From NCBI GenBank assembly GCA_028705785.1, contig JAQWCT010000003.1, positions 1 through 35,451 of the forward strand: a stretch of DNA of 35,451 nt, given 5' to 3'. The first letter of the stretch is position 1; every line of letters starts with the position of its first letter. Below, piece after piece: positions 1 to 7,547 of this stretch. This DNA is from Sulfurospirillaceae bacterium. Lineage in GTDB: Bacteria; Campylobacterota; Campylobacteria; Campylobacterales; Sulfurospirillaceae. The translations under genes and the position numbers were made by a program. Under the pieces are notes generated by a model. The model made no database searches, was not told the origin of the DNA, and saw nothing but the letters and a program-made list of their open reading frames with translations.

Positions 1-102
1 GTTCGGCCTTGATGTGCGAGATCTTCGTCGGGCCGTAGACGACCTCCACGGCCTGCACCCGGTAAGCCTTGTCGAATCCGACAGGGCCAGCGGAGACGGT
101 AT
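1..102. other. High-GC foreign segment, probable assembly or library chimera
   Basis: The first 100 bases contain 64 G or C, while the rest of the window is clearly AT-rich. Read on the minus strand there is one open frame over the whole stretch with GC-rich third positions (peptide begins TVSAGPVGFDKAYRV), as in actinobacterial-type coding DNA. The plus-strand gene that follows (amrS) loses its N-terminal half exactly where this composition ends, near base 103. The simplest inference is that unrelated DNA was joined to this contig. A real horizontal insertion into amrS is possible but less likely because the change is so abrupt and sits at the contig edge. Confidence 0.7.
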
Positions 103-669
103 CTGAATATCAAAAATATCTTTGTCACGAATGGCTTTGAATCTAGCGAAGTGATAGAGGACATGGTAGGGCTCATCGACGCAGTCAATGTCGACCTCAA
201 ATCTTTCAATGAAACCTATTACAAAAAAGAGTTAGGCGGCAAGCTTGAGGTCATTCTTAAAAATCTAAAACACTTCAAAAAAAATAACATTTGGGTAGAG
301 GTCACAACACTCATTGTCCCCACCAAAAATGACAGTAGTGAAGAACTTTCCCAAATCGCCCATTTTATCGCTAAAGAGTTGGGTGCTTCTACGCCTTGGC
401 ATTTAAGCGCTTTTCATCCTGATTATAAAGAGCCTCACTTACCGCATACCTCTTTTTCATCACTTCAAAGAGCTTATACTATCGCCAAATCTGCTGGGCT
501 CCATCATGTCTACATCGGCAACACCAGTGTCGAAAACGATACTTTATGCTCTACATGTAAAGAAGTTTTGATTCAAAGAAAGCATTTTAAAGTCATGCAC
601 AACACACTCAAAAAAGGGTGCTGCCCCAAATGCCAAACCAAACTAGAGGGAGTTTTTGATGCAAGTTAG
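103..669 (+). CDS. amrS: AmmeMemoRadiSam system radical SAM enzyme, 5'-truncated
   Basis: This is the C-terminal part of an AmrS-type radical SAM protein. Homology-like sequence starts at about base 106 (NIKNIFVTNGF) and runs through DAVNVDLKSFN, VEVTTLIVPTKND and WHLSAFHPDY, all typical of the radical SAM barrel of this family. It ends with a Cys-rich tail holding CSTC and CCPKC pairs that probably bind metal. The N-terminal CxxxCxxC cluster motif that binds the 4Fe-4S/SAM centre is missing because the sequence upstream of base 103 is foreign high-GC DNA. A GTG at 151 could be called as a start, but it lies inside the conserved barrel and is not a credible one. It overlaps the following Memo-family gene by 11 bases. 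The exact reaction of this system is not established. Confidence 0.85.
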   Translation: MNIKNIFVTNGFESSEVIEDMVGLIDAVNVDLKSFNETYYKKELGGKLEVILKNLKHFKKNNIWVEVTTLIVPTKNDSSEELSQIAHFIAKELGASTPWHLSAFHPDYKEPHLPHTSFSSLQRAYTIAKSAGLHHVYIGNTSVENDTLCSTCKEVLIQRKHFKVMHNTLKKGCCPKCQTKLEGVFDAS

Positions 670-1450
670 ACAAAGCGTCGTCTCTGGCGCCTTTTACCCC
701 AATGAATGTGACGAAATCCAACACTACATCGCTCACTTTAATGCAACCATGCCCAAAATAAATGTGGATATAACAGCTCGCGCACTCATCGTTCCTCACG
801 CAGGCTATATCTACAGTGGCTACACTGCCAACCTTGCCTATAACCTTACCGCATCCAAACGCTCCGACATCAAAAGAGTCATCGTCATAGGTCCAAGCCA
901 TCGCGTTTACCTTGAGGGGGCTTCCATCGCTTTATATGATGCTTTTCAAACACCCTGTAAAAATATCACTATCGACCTAGACTACAGCCTTGCACTCAAA
1001 GAACAATACGCTTTTTTGAACTTCATACCCCAGGCCCACAGTGAGCACTCCACTGAAACCCAAATGCCTTTTATCGCACACTACTTTCCACAAGCCAGCG
1101 TTGTTGAAATCGTCTATGGAAAAATAGCACATGAACCACTAAGCCTGCTCATCAACTCCCTTTTAGACGATGCCCAAAACCTCGTCGTCATCAGCACCGA
1201 CCTTAGCCATTTTCACACACAAGAAGTTGCCAATGCAAAAGATAAATACTGCATCGAAGCTATCAACCATCTTGATATACAAAACCTTGAACAATGCGAA
1301 GCCTGCGGTATCACAGGCGTAAAAGCCATGGTGCAAAGTGCTCAAAAACTTGGTCTAAAACCCCATTTTTTAGACTATCGCACCAGTTATGAACGCACTA
1401 AAGATGCGAGTCGGGTAGTGGGCTATGCTTCATTTATTTTAGGAGCTTAA
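659..1450 (+). CDS. amrB: AmmeMemoRadiSam system protein B (Memo family)
   Basis: A Memo-like protein of 263 residues. It shows the family motif PHAGYIYSG near residue 48, GPSHRVY near residue 80, STDLSHFH near residue 180 and a CGITG segment near 220; the His and Cys residues form the predicted metal site. ATG 659 is chosen as the start because GAGGGAG at 645-651 lies at a normal distance; an in-frame TTG three bases upstream is less likely. It overlaps the end of amrS, so the two are probably translated together, as is usual for the AmrA/AmrB/AmrS set. No AmrA gene is visible; it could lie beyond the truncated left edge. It ends convergently with the AraC-type gene (4-base overlap). Confidence 0.88.
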   Translation: MQVRQSVVSGAFYPNECDEIQHYIAHFNATMPKINVDITARALIVPHAGYIYSGYTANLAYNLTASKRSDIKRVIVIGPSHRVYLEGASIALYDAFQTPCKNITIDLDYSLALKEQYAFLNFIPQAHSEHSTETQMPFIAHYFPQASVVEIVYGKIAHEPLSLLINSLLDDAQNLVVISTDLSHFHTQEVANAKDKYCIEAINHLDIQNLEQCEACGITGVKAMVQSAQKLGLKPHFLDYRTSYERTKDASRVVGYASFILGA

Positions 1451-2292
1451 TGGATAGGCACATAAATCTCAGTACGCAAATTCTCAGGCTTCGTGCGCCT
1501 AGGATCGCGGTTGAGGTACTTCTCGAAAATGGGTTTATCGCGTAGTTTCACACCACTTTGAACCATCCACTGACCTATCTCATCGTAGGTAGCTTTGAGA
1601 TTTTCATACGCGCCCTTATGCAAAAATACCGCACATTTTCCACCATCCATCACCTTGCGAAAAACCTCACCTTTTGGCTCAACACTTGCGTCATTACAGC
1701 TAATGCACGCATCATAGCGCAGTAAATCTGGCTCGATAAGATTAGGATTGTCATGCCCGATGCCAAAGTGCATCGTCTCTTTGTCCATAATTTTTTTATG
1801 AAACTTCATCTTCTGCTCATACGCGAAAGGCATCAACACATTCCACGCTTCACACGCTGAGGTAGCATATGAACCTGTTTTTCGTACATACAAAACCGTT
1901 ATCGGCTCTACATTAACCACTTTTGGCGTTACCATCACAACTCCTTGTTTCACTTTGAGCTGATCCGCAAAAGCCCTCGGACTCATCCCAAAATGTTTTT
2001 TAAACGCTTTGGTAAAAGAGGCATTGGTTTCATAGCCGCTATCAAGGGCAATTTGAGTAATTTTCGGCTCGATTTTGAGCTTCAAAGTCGTCCCTTGAAG
2101 CCTTATACGACGAATATAATCCCCAATATTCTCACCACTAACAGCCCTAAAAATCCTATGAAAATGATACTTTGAAAACCCCGCCACTTTGGCTAACTCA
2201 TCTAGTGTAAGATCTTGCGCATAGTTAGCTTCAATGTAAAAGATGACCTTATACACACTGTGAACATAGTCCTCTTTGGTTATCTCTTTCAT
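1447..2292 (-). CDS. AraC-family regulator with GyrI-like effector domain
   Basis: 281 residues in two parts. Residues ~8-110 form an AraC/XylS double helix-turn-helix (LDELAKVAGFSKYHFHRIFRAVSGE, then ITQIALDSGYETNASFTKAFKKHFGMSPRAF). Residues ~125-280 are a GyrI-like small-molecule binding domain (VEPITVLYVRKTGSY to the C-terminus). This arrangement is that of Rob/SoxS-related regulators that sense hydrophobic or cationic compounds. ATG 2292 starts the protein. It is monocistronic as far as can be seen, and its target is not apparent from context. Nearby TetR and transporter genes suggest a stress or efflux neighbourhood, but that is only inference. Confidence 0.9.
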   Translation of the reverse strand: MKEITKEDYVHSVYKVIFYIEANYAQDLTLDELAKVAGFSKYHFHRIFRAVSGENIGDYIRRIRLQGTTLKLKIEPKITQIALDSGYETNASFTKAFKKHFGMSPRAFADQLKVKQGVVMVTPKVVNVEPITVLYVRKTGSYATSACEAWNVLMPFAYEQKMKFHKKIMDKETMHFGIGHDNPNLIEPDLLRYDACISCNDASVEPKGEVFRKVMDGGKCAVFLHKGAYENLKATYDEIGQWMVQSGVKLRDKPIFEKYLNRDPRRTKPENLRTEIYVPIH

Positions 2293-2365
2293 AGCCCCTC
2301 TTCAAAATGTTTATGTGAAAGTGTAGAGTAATGGCGAAATTAAAACTACTCCGTGATTGCTAAGT

Positions 2366-3238
2366 TTATCTTATAATTTGTTGCCGAATTTTCTTGGTAA
2401 AATTATAAATGTCTTTTTTAGTCTTTAAATCCTCAAAATGAGATTTTTTTAACCATAAGTGTAATAAATCTCTGCGAAATATAAAATGAGTGATTAAAAG
2501 ATATTTTGTATAGTCGTGCAAAGTATGGTCTTTAATAACGAATTGTAATCTCACAAATACCTCTTCGTATGCTGAATAAAGTGCAAAGAAATAAACAAAT
2601 GGCAAATATAGAATTGATAGTAAGATTGGAACACTAAAATCACGCAATTTTTCTAATGTACAAACTTCATCAAAGTGAATATATATCTGCCATAAACTAT
2701 ATATTATTAGTGAAAAACCTAAAAATATTGCAATGCCATTTAATAATTTTTCTACAAGCCTATGTTTTTCATCACGATTTGAAATAGCAATCATTGCACC
2801 AAGTACGAATGTACAGGGAATAAAAATTAATTCAAACCAAAGTGAAAATACATTTAAATTAACTATAAAATCAATTAACACGGTCAATTTAAAATTTTCA
2901 ATAATCGCTTTTTTAAAAAACATTTTATCTTCATTAATTTTATTCAATTTAAAAAACATCGAAAATGCGCTTGTCACACTCCAAATCAATGTCGCATTTA
3001 ATTGTGAATTATCCCAAATATCAAATTGATACAAGAACAAAACTATGATTAAAATATAACAAACCATTGAAAAAATACTCATCAAAATAGGTTTTGTTAG
3101 AAATGTTTTTATCAATGCATTTAATGCATCTCTGACATTTTTGTTTTTCGTAACCCAAAAAAGTATTAGAAAAATCCATATTATTAAAGCTATTTGTCTA
3201 TTATCAAAGTCATTTATAAAATCTAAGATTACTTCCAA
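2366..3238 (-). CDS. Predicted membrane protein, unknown function
   Basis: 290 residues, not recognised. It has several hydrophobic spans (residues ~14-30, ~52-70, ~80-100, ~125-150, ~165-190, ~200-225) and a charged C-terminal tail (FRRDLLHLWLKKSHFEDLKTKK) that is probably cytoplasmic. TTG 3238 is used as the start because GAGAGGAAGAGA lies just upstream on the minus strand, at the very end of the TetR gene. The gene begins 3 bases after the TetR stop, so the two are probably one transcript. Base composition is visibly more AT-rich than in the neighbours, which suggests an acquired gene. No transport or enzyme motif is seen. Confidence 0.7.
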   Translation of the reverse strand: MEVILDFINDFDNRQIALIIWIFLILFWVTKNKNVRDALNALIKTFLTKPILMSIFSMVCYILIIVLFLYQFDIWDNSQLNATLIWSVTSAFSMFFKLNKINEDKMFFKKAIIENFKLTVLIDFIVNLNVFSLWFELIFIPCTFVLGAMIAISNRDEKHRLVEKLLNGIAIFLGFSLIIYSLWQIYIHFDEVCTLEKLRDFSVPILLSILYLPFVYFFALYSAYEEVFVRLQFVIKDHTLHDYTKYLLITHFIFRRDLLHLWLKKSHFEDLKTKKDIYNFTKKIRQQIIR

Positions 3239-3240
3239 GT

Positions 3241-3807
3241 TTATCTCTTCCTCTCAATATGCACAATCAACTCCTCAATCACATCCACATAATCTTGCGC
3301 ATTACCACTCGCTTTGGCTGCTAAAATAGCGCCTTCAATCGTTGAGGTAATGAAAAGTGCGAGTTTCGTTGTATCGCACGGCTGCATCTCTTTTACTTCA
3401 ATGGCTTTATCCAAAATGGCTTTGATGTTGGCACGAAAAGCGCCATAGATGGACTTCATGAGTGTGTTAAAATCTTCGTCGATGTTGGACATCTCTTGGA
3501 CAATGTTGGCGATGGGGCATCCGCGTTTGAAATCTCGCACAGAGGTGTCGCGCAAACGGGTGTAAAATTCTTCAAGAAAACCGCTGGTGTAAGTTTCAAC
3601 ATAACGGTATTTTTCAGCGTTTTTTTGGAGTATCGTCTCTTCGATGGAGGCGAGGGCTAACTCTTTTTTATTGGCAAAGAAATGATACATCGAACCTTTA
3701 TGTACGCCTGCTTTTGCCAAGATATCTGAGAGTGATGCACCTTGATAGCCATGGGAAAAAACCTCATCAAATGTTGCGTTTATAAGTTTTTCTCGTGTTG
3801 TTTCCAT
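3241..3807 (-). CDS. TetR/AcrR-family transcriptional repressor
   Basis: 188 residues with an N-terminal TetR helix-turn-helix at ~6-50 (REKLINATFDEVFSHGYQ, then GASLSDILAKAGVHKGSMYHFF, then NKKELA). The all-helical C-terminal part is the ligand and dimer domain; it includes a CPI segment after RDFKRG that is common in one subgroup of these regulators. It is divergent from the hydrolase gene at 3922. The 114-base gap holds two perfect inverted operator copies, which implies control of both directions. A minus-strand TATAAT at 3833-3838 is its probable -10 box. The ligand cannot be told from sequence. Confidence 0.92.
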   Translation of the reverse strand: METTREKLINATFDEVFSHGYQGASLSDILAKAGVHKGSMYHFFANKKELALASIEETILQKNAEKYRYVETYTSGFLEEFYTRLRDTSVRDFKRGCPIANIVQEMSNIDEDFNTLMKSIYGAFRANIKAILDKAIEVKEMQPCDTTKLALFITSTIEGAILAAKASGNAQDYVDVIEELIVHIERKR

Positions 3808-3853
3808 TTTTTTTCCTCAATATATTGGCTAGATTATAACATATTTTTGCACC

Positions 3854-3907
3854 ACTTGACTAATTGGTCAATTTTGGTTAAACTTCTGCTTGACCAATTA
3901 GTCAAGT
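3854..3907. promoter_or_regulatory. Paired 18-bp inverted operators between tetR and hydrolase gene
   Basis: ACTTGACTAATTGGTCAA at 3854-3871 is repeated as its exact reverse complement at 3890-3907, with an 18-base spacer. Each 16-base core (TTGACTAATTGGTCAA) is itself a near-palindrome, as expected for a TetR dimer site. A plus-strand promoter TTGACT (3856-3861), 17 bases, TAAACT (3879-3884) fits between them: one operator covers the -35 box and the other the start of transcription. AAGGAGG at 3911-3917 serves the ATG at 3922. Repressor binding would therefore block the hydrolase operon and probably tetR as well. Confidence 0.85.
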
Positions 3908-3921
3908 CGTAAGGAGGTTTT

Positions 3922-4470
3922 ATGAAACGAGCTCTTATCGTCGTCGATGTTCAAAATGAGTACTTCAGTGGTGGCGCTTTGCCCATTACTTATCCGCCCG
4001 ATAGTTTTGAGCATATCAAAACAGCGATTGCAAAAGCGCAAAAGGTCAATGTGCCTATCGTCTTAGTGCAACACACCTCGCTTCAAGCAGATGCAAAAGC
4101 TTTTGTAAAAGGCAGTCACACTTGGGAATTTCACGAAGAAATTAAGCAGATTAAGCCAGAGATTTACATCGAAAAGAACCATGCAAGCTCTTTTGTGGGA
4201 ACTGATTTAAACTGGAGGCTAAGAAGTCTTGGTGTCGATACGGTTACCATCGTAGGCTATATGACACAAAACTGTTGTGATGCCACCGCACGCGATGCTT
4301 CACAACTTGGATTTACGGTTGAATTTCTCAGCGATGCCAATGGCACACTGGATTTTGAAAACAATGCAGGAAAAGTGAGTGCCGAAGAGTTACATCGCTC
4401 ATTTTTAGTGGCTCAGGCGTTTGGATTTAGTCGCGTTTTAACGCTTAACGAATGGATATCATTACTTTAA
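3922..4470 (+). CDS. Isochorismatase/nicotinamidase-family cysteine hydrolase
   Basis: 182 residues of the cysteine hydrolase superfamily. The catalytic triad is visible: Asp9 in ALIVVDVQNEY, Lys85 in IEKNHASSF, and Cys118 in GYMTQNCCDATARDA (the cis-peptide and nucleophile region). The family hydrolyses amides or vinyl ethers; the substrate here is unknown. It is the first gene of a two-gene unit with the CMD-family gene 12 bases downstream, under the TetR operator pair. That context suggests an inducible detoxification or redox-related role rather than housekeeping NAD salvage. Confidence 0.88.
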   Translation: MKRALIVVDVQNEYFSGGALPITYPPDSFEHIKTAIAKAQKVNVPIVLVQHTSLQADAKAFVKGSHTWEFHEEIKQIKPEIYIEKNHASSFVGTDLNWRLRSLGVDTVTIVGYMTQNCCDATARDASQLGFTVEFLSDANGTLDFENNAGKVSAEELHRSFLVAQAFGFSRVLTLNEWISLL

Positions 4471-4482
4471 AAGGAAAAAATT

Positions 4483-5016
4483 ATGCCTATCATTAACACA
4501 GTCAAACCAGAAGATGCTACAGGTGAGCTTGCCGAGCTTTATGGAAAAATTACAGCGATGCGAGGACGGGTAAGTAACTCAGCGCAAATCTTTAGTTCTA
4601 GCCCTGAACTTATCAAGCAACAAATGAGCTTCATCGGCTACTATATGAATCACAAAGTGCTCTCCATGCCACTTTTAGCCTGCATCCGCACCCTTATTTC
4701 TGATAAAAACAACTGCCAATACTGTGTCGATTTTAACTCCTCGATGCTTATCAATATGCTTGGCTGGACACCCAAAGAGGTGGAAGCCATGCGAGCGAAT
4801 CCAGCAGATGCAAAGCTAGAGGATAAAGAAAAAGCTATGCTTCTGTTTGTCCTCAAAGCAGTGCGAACACCTCATACGATTGAAGCTCAAGATGTCCAAA
4901 CTTTGCGTAATATTGGCTATGATGATGGTGATATATTGGATGCTACAAACCATGGTGCGCGCATGTCTGCCATCGATATTATCTTTGATGCCTTCAAAAT
5001 AGAGAAAGATTTTTAA
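4483..5016 (+). CDS. Carboxymuconolactone decarboxylase/AhpD-like protein
   Basis: 177 residues of the CMD/AhpD alkylhydroperoxidase-like family. The core motif is CIRTLISDKNNCQYCVDFNSSML, with a CxxC pair (CQYC) followed six residues later by a Ser-Ser-Met instead of the usual His-dominated sequence. The family includes peroxidase-like thiol proteins. It starts 12 bases after the hydrolase gene, with AAGGAAAA upstream of the ATG, so the pair should be co-transcribed and TetR-controlled. Its substrate is unknown. Confidence 0.85.
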   Translation: MPIINTVKPEDATGELAELYGKITAMRGRVSNSAQIFSSSPELIKQQMSFIGYYMNHKVLSMPLLACIRTLISDKNNCQYCVDFNSSMLINMLGWTPKEVEAMRANPADAKLEDKEKAMLLFVLKAVRTPHTIEAQDVQTLRNIGYDDGDILDATNHGARMSAIDIIFDAFKIEKDF

Positions 5017-5022
5017 GCACTT

Positions 5023-5078
5023 GTGCCTTAAAAGTAAATAGGAAATTAAGGTATAATTGCCTAATTCTTTTAAGGCAC
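5023..5078. promoter_or_regulatory. 12-bp inverted repeat around the transporter promoter
   Basis: GTGCCTTAAAAG at 5023-5034 is exactly complementary to CTTTTAAGGCAC at 5067-5078. The 32-base interval contains a good -10 box, TATAAT, at 5052-5057. The right arm also holds the TAAGG that would be the ribosome site of the ATG at 5087. The repeat could be a two-site operator or, if transcription starts upstream, a hairpin that hides the ribosome site. The left arm may double as the terminator stem for the preceding gene. Confidence 0.55.
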
Positions 5079-5086
5079 TATTTTTT

Positions 5087-6670
5087 ATGATTAATAACGA
5101 AATTTTCTACCTTTTTGCCATCATTTCTGTTGGTTACATCTTAGGCAACATCAAAATCCGAGGTTTTTCGCTCGATGTGACGGCTATGCTTATCGTGGCA
5201 CTCATCGCAGGACATTATGGGATGGTTATCTCTGATGCGTTTCAGTATTTTGGATTGGCTATTTTTATCTATGCCGTTGGACTTCAATCAGGTCCTGGTT
5301 TTTTTGATACTATCAAAAATGAGGGTCTCAAGCTGAACCTCATTGCCACTGCCCTTTTAGTCCTTCTTTTTGTCATTATCTTTGGTTTTGGTTATTTTTT
5401 CGACTTACCAAAAACGATTATCGACGGTATTTTTACAGGAGCACTTACTTCAGTACCCGCACTCGCAGCCGCATTGGAAATCAAACATACACCGACAACT
5501 TCGGTTATCTTTGGTCTTGTTTATCCGTTTGGCATTGTAGCAACTGTACTTTTTATCCGTTTGCTTCCTGTACTTTTTCGTGTCGATTTGCAAAAAGAGG
5601 TTGAAGAGTACGAATCAGCTCAAAAGATCCGTTTCCCCGATATCCACACACGAAACTTTCGTATCACCAATGAAAATTTTAGAAATACCGAAATCAAAAA
5701 ATCAAAAATAGAGAGTATGACTTCAACCGTCATCGAACGGATGACCTCAGATAGGGCGGAAGACCACACCACAGAAGATATTTCGCTTAGCTTTGGAGAT
5801 GTTATTCGCGTGGTAGGAACAGATGAGCAACTTGCTAGTCTTAGCATCGTTTTGGGTCAAGAGATCGGCGAAGACCATGAATTTCAAGACAATATGATTG
5901 TTTTAAGACTATTGACGACTTCCAAAGAAATCGTGGGCAAAAAAATCGGTGTGATTAAAGAGCTTAAATCCCTTCGTGCAGTCATTACTAAAGTACGACG
6001 CGCGGGCATCGACATTCCTGCATATCCTAGTCTTACCTTGCGACTTGGTGATAAACTCTATGTTGTTGCCCCTCAATCCTACGCTGAAAAAGTCACCAAA
6101 CTCATCGGTAATGACCTTTTAAAATACCCAGCCGCAGACTTCTTGCCTATATCTTTAGGGGTTGTTTTTGGTATCTTAATAGGTAGCATTCCTCTTTATA
6201 TCCCTGGTGTTGGAGCTATCAAACTAAGCTTTGTTGGTGGCATTTTGATTACCGCTTTAATATTAGGAAGACTAGGTCGTGTAGGCCCTATCGTATGGAA
6301 CCTTTCACCACATTCAACTACCCTTTTAAAAACCCTTGGTCAGCTTATCTTTATAGCAACGCTTGGAACCAACGCAGGCAAATACCTCGTCGAATCTTTA
6401 GAAAACAATGGCATCCTTCCAATCGTACTCGCCCTTGGTGCCCTCATCGTTTCTTTAGGGATAGTGACCTTTACATGTAGAAAGATTTTGAAGATGAATT
6501 TCTTAGATATTTTAGGTCTTCTCTCTGGAGCGATGACCTCTACGCCATCTCTAACAATGGCAAACAACATGACTAAAACAGACTATCCTTCCATCGCTTA
6601 TGCCGCTGTATATCCGCTTGGTTTGGTACTTGTCATCGTTTTAGCACAACTAGGCATGAAGATAATGTAG
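5087..6670 (+). CDS. AspT/YidE-type transporter with central RCK_C domains
   Basis: About 527 residues. Two blocks of membrane helices (the first ~165 and last ~170 residues) flank a soluble centre of ~190 residues. The repeated membrane halves carry the family signature GALTSVPALAAALE near residue 120 and SGAMTSTPSLTMANN near residue 480, typical of the aspartate:alanine exchanger/YidE duplication family. The centre resembles TrkA-C (RCK_C) modules (SFGDVIRVVGTDEQL; LRLGDKLYVVAPQ). It probably moves a carboxylate or amino acid across the inner membrane. ATG 5087 is chosen over an upstream in-frame TTG at 5057, because that TTG overlaps the -10 box. Confidence 0.85.
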   Translation: MINNEIFYLFAIISVGYILGNIKIRGFSLDVTAMLIVALIAGHYGMVISDAFQYFGLAIFIYAVGLQSGPGFFDTIKNEGLKLNLIATALLVLLFVIIFGFGYFFDLPKTIIDGIFTGALTSVPALAAALEIKHTPTTSVIFGLVYPFGIVATVLFIRLLPVLFRVDLQKEVEEYESAQKIRFPDIHTRNFRITNENFRNTEIKKSKIESMTSTVIERMTSDRAEDHTTEDISLSFGDVIRVVGTDEQLASLSIVLGQEIGEDHEFQDNMIVLRLLTTSKEIVGKKIGVIKELKSLRAVITKVRRAGIDIPAYPSLTLRLGDKLYVVAPQSYAEKVTKLIGNDLLKYPAADFLPISLGVVFGILIGSIPLYIPGVGAIKLSFVGGILITALILGRLGRVGPIVWNLSPHSTTLLKTLGQLIFIATLGTNAGKYLVESLENNGILPIVLALGALIVSLGIVTFTCRKILKMNFLDILGLLSGAMTSTPSLTMANNMTKTDYPSIAYAAVYPLGLVLVIVLAQLGMKIM

Positions 6671-7147
6671 ATGAATATGCTCATTTTGACGCATAACCAT
6701 TGGCTAAATAACTACATCCTCAATAAAGAATTTAGCCTTCTTGCAGGCATCTCTTCCAATGCTTATCGTTACTGGAACGGTGTCGAAGCTGCCAAATTTG
6801 ATGATGCGAGAGTCGTTTTTTTGCGCAAAGAGAGTGTTCTACCCAAATACAAAGCAATCGCCCAACAATGCACCAACCTTTTTGGCATGGTACAATCTCA
6901 AGCTTTTTGCAAATACACTGGACTTGCACCCTCTCATCTCATCGAAAAAAATCACTCTTGTATCTATGAAGCCCTAGAGATTATCGATATCTGCGACATC
7001 AAATTTGTCAATCTTAAAAAATTTTATGATGATTTAAAACTAGATTATAAGTACCACATCTACATCGAAAAATGCAAGTATTTTGGCCCTTCACCACTAG
7101 AAAAAAAGATAAACTTAAGTAGTGGCATCTGCGTGGGGTACTATTAA
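6671..7147 (+). CDS. Hypothetical protein, unrecognised
   Basis: 158 residues with no family I recognise. No signal peptide or clear membrane span is seen; it looks soluble, with a possible helix-turn-helix-like N-terminus (FSLLAGISSNAYRYW). The ATG follows directly after the TAG of the transporter gene (no gap), so it is likely translated from the same transcript. A second ATG two codons later is an alternative start. The tRNA-Ser promoter begins immediately after its stop codon. Confidence 0.6.
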   Translation: MNMLILTHNHWLNNYILNKEFSLLAGISSNAYRYWNGVEAAKFDDARVVFLRKESVLPKYKAIAQQCTNLFGMVQSQAFCKYTGLAPSHLIEKNHSCIYEALEIIDICDIKFVNLKKFYDDLKLDYKYHIYIEKCKYFGPSPLEKKINLSSGICVGYY

Positions 7148-7176
7148 TTGCCACATAAGCACAAAATGGCTATACT
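7148..7176 (+). promoter_or_regulatory. tRNA-Ser promoter
   Basis: TTGCCA (7148-7153), 17 bases, TATACT (7171-7176) is a good housekeeping promoter, 18 bases upstream of the tRNA 5' end. No terminator is visible between the tRNA and the integrase frame downstream, so in the integrated state this promoter could also transcribe the captured integrase fragment. Confidence 0.75.
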
Positions 7177-7194
7177 TTCACCCTTATCTAAGAT

Positions 7195-7282
7195 GGGCAG
7201 ATGGGAGAGTGGTTTAATCCAGTCGCCTGGAACGCGGCCGTGGGGCAACTCACCGGGGGTTCGAATCCCCCTCTGCCCGCCA
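7195..7282 (+). tRNA. tRNA-Ser (anticodon GGA)
   Basis: 88 bases including an encoded CCA. The acceptor stem GGGCAGA (7195-7201) pairs with TCTGCCC (7272-7278), followed by discriminator G and CCA. The anticodon arm GTCGC-CTGGAAC-GCGGC gives anticodon GGA. A long variable arm, as serine tRNAs have, sits at about 7239-7254, and the T arm is GGGGG-TTCGAAT-CCCCC. The last 17 bases of the gene, plus one more, form the left attachment core of the inserted element, so integration restores an intact tRNA. Confidence 0.96.
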
Positions 7283-7283
7283 T
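7266..7283 (+). repeat. Left attachment core (attL) in the tRNA-Ser 3' end
   Basis: TCCCCCTCTGCCCGCCAT at 7266-7283 is an exact direct repeat of 11856-11873. It is the 3' end of the tRNA gene, a classic target for tyrosine recombinases. The two copies bracket 4.6 kb with an integrase and a relaxase. Confidence 0.93.
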
Positions 7284-7547
7284 ACCCCTTTCAAACCCCC
7301 TAAAATAGGCACTTCTGATATTTCAAAACCTCCAAAATCTGTCTGCTATGACGACTTTTCAAAAATACCACAAAAAACACTAGAAAACTATGCTAGTTTA
7401 AGACTATATAGAGTTAATAATATATACTATTACAGAAGAAACATTTTAAAAAAATGTTATAGAATATCACTTAAAACAACCGATATTAAAAAGGCTATAT
7501 ATTTAAAAAAGTGTTTTGATATCTTAAAAAAAGAGGAGTTTATTAGA
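7284..7547 (+). other. Stranded N-terminal coding extension of the integrase
   Basis: This stretch is in frame with the integrase ATG at 7548 and contains no stop codon over 88 codons. It encodes a segment resembling the N-terminal domain of many tyrosine recombinases (YASLRLYRVNNIYYYRR, then RISLKTTDIKKAIYL, a pattern of the DUF6538 type). It has no ATG, GTG or TTG start of its own: going upstream the frame passes through the att core into the tRNA and meets TAA at 7215-7217. In the excised circle it would be joined in frame to the 5' piece at 11751. Confidence 0.85.
7343..7359 (+). repeat. 17-bp arm-type repeat, left copy
   Basis: CTGCTATGACGACTTTT is exactly repeated at 11713-11729 in the same orientation. 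The copies lie 59 bases inside the left core and 126 bases inside the right core, as expected for integrase arm-binding sites flanking attP. Confidence 0.7.

Noticed and set aside
151..669. Complete amrS starting at GTG 151
   Set aside because: Conserved barrel sequence continues upstream to about 106 and the SAM-binding half is missing, so this is a truncated gene.
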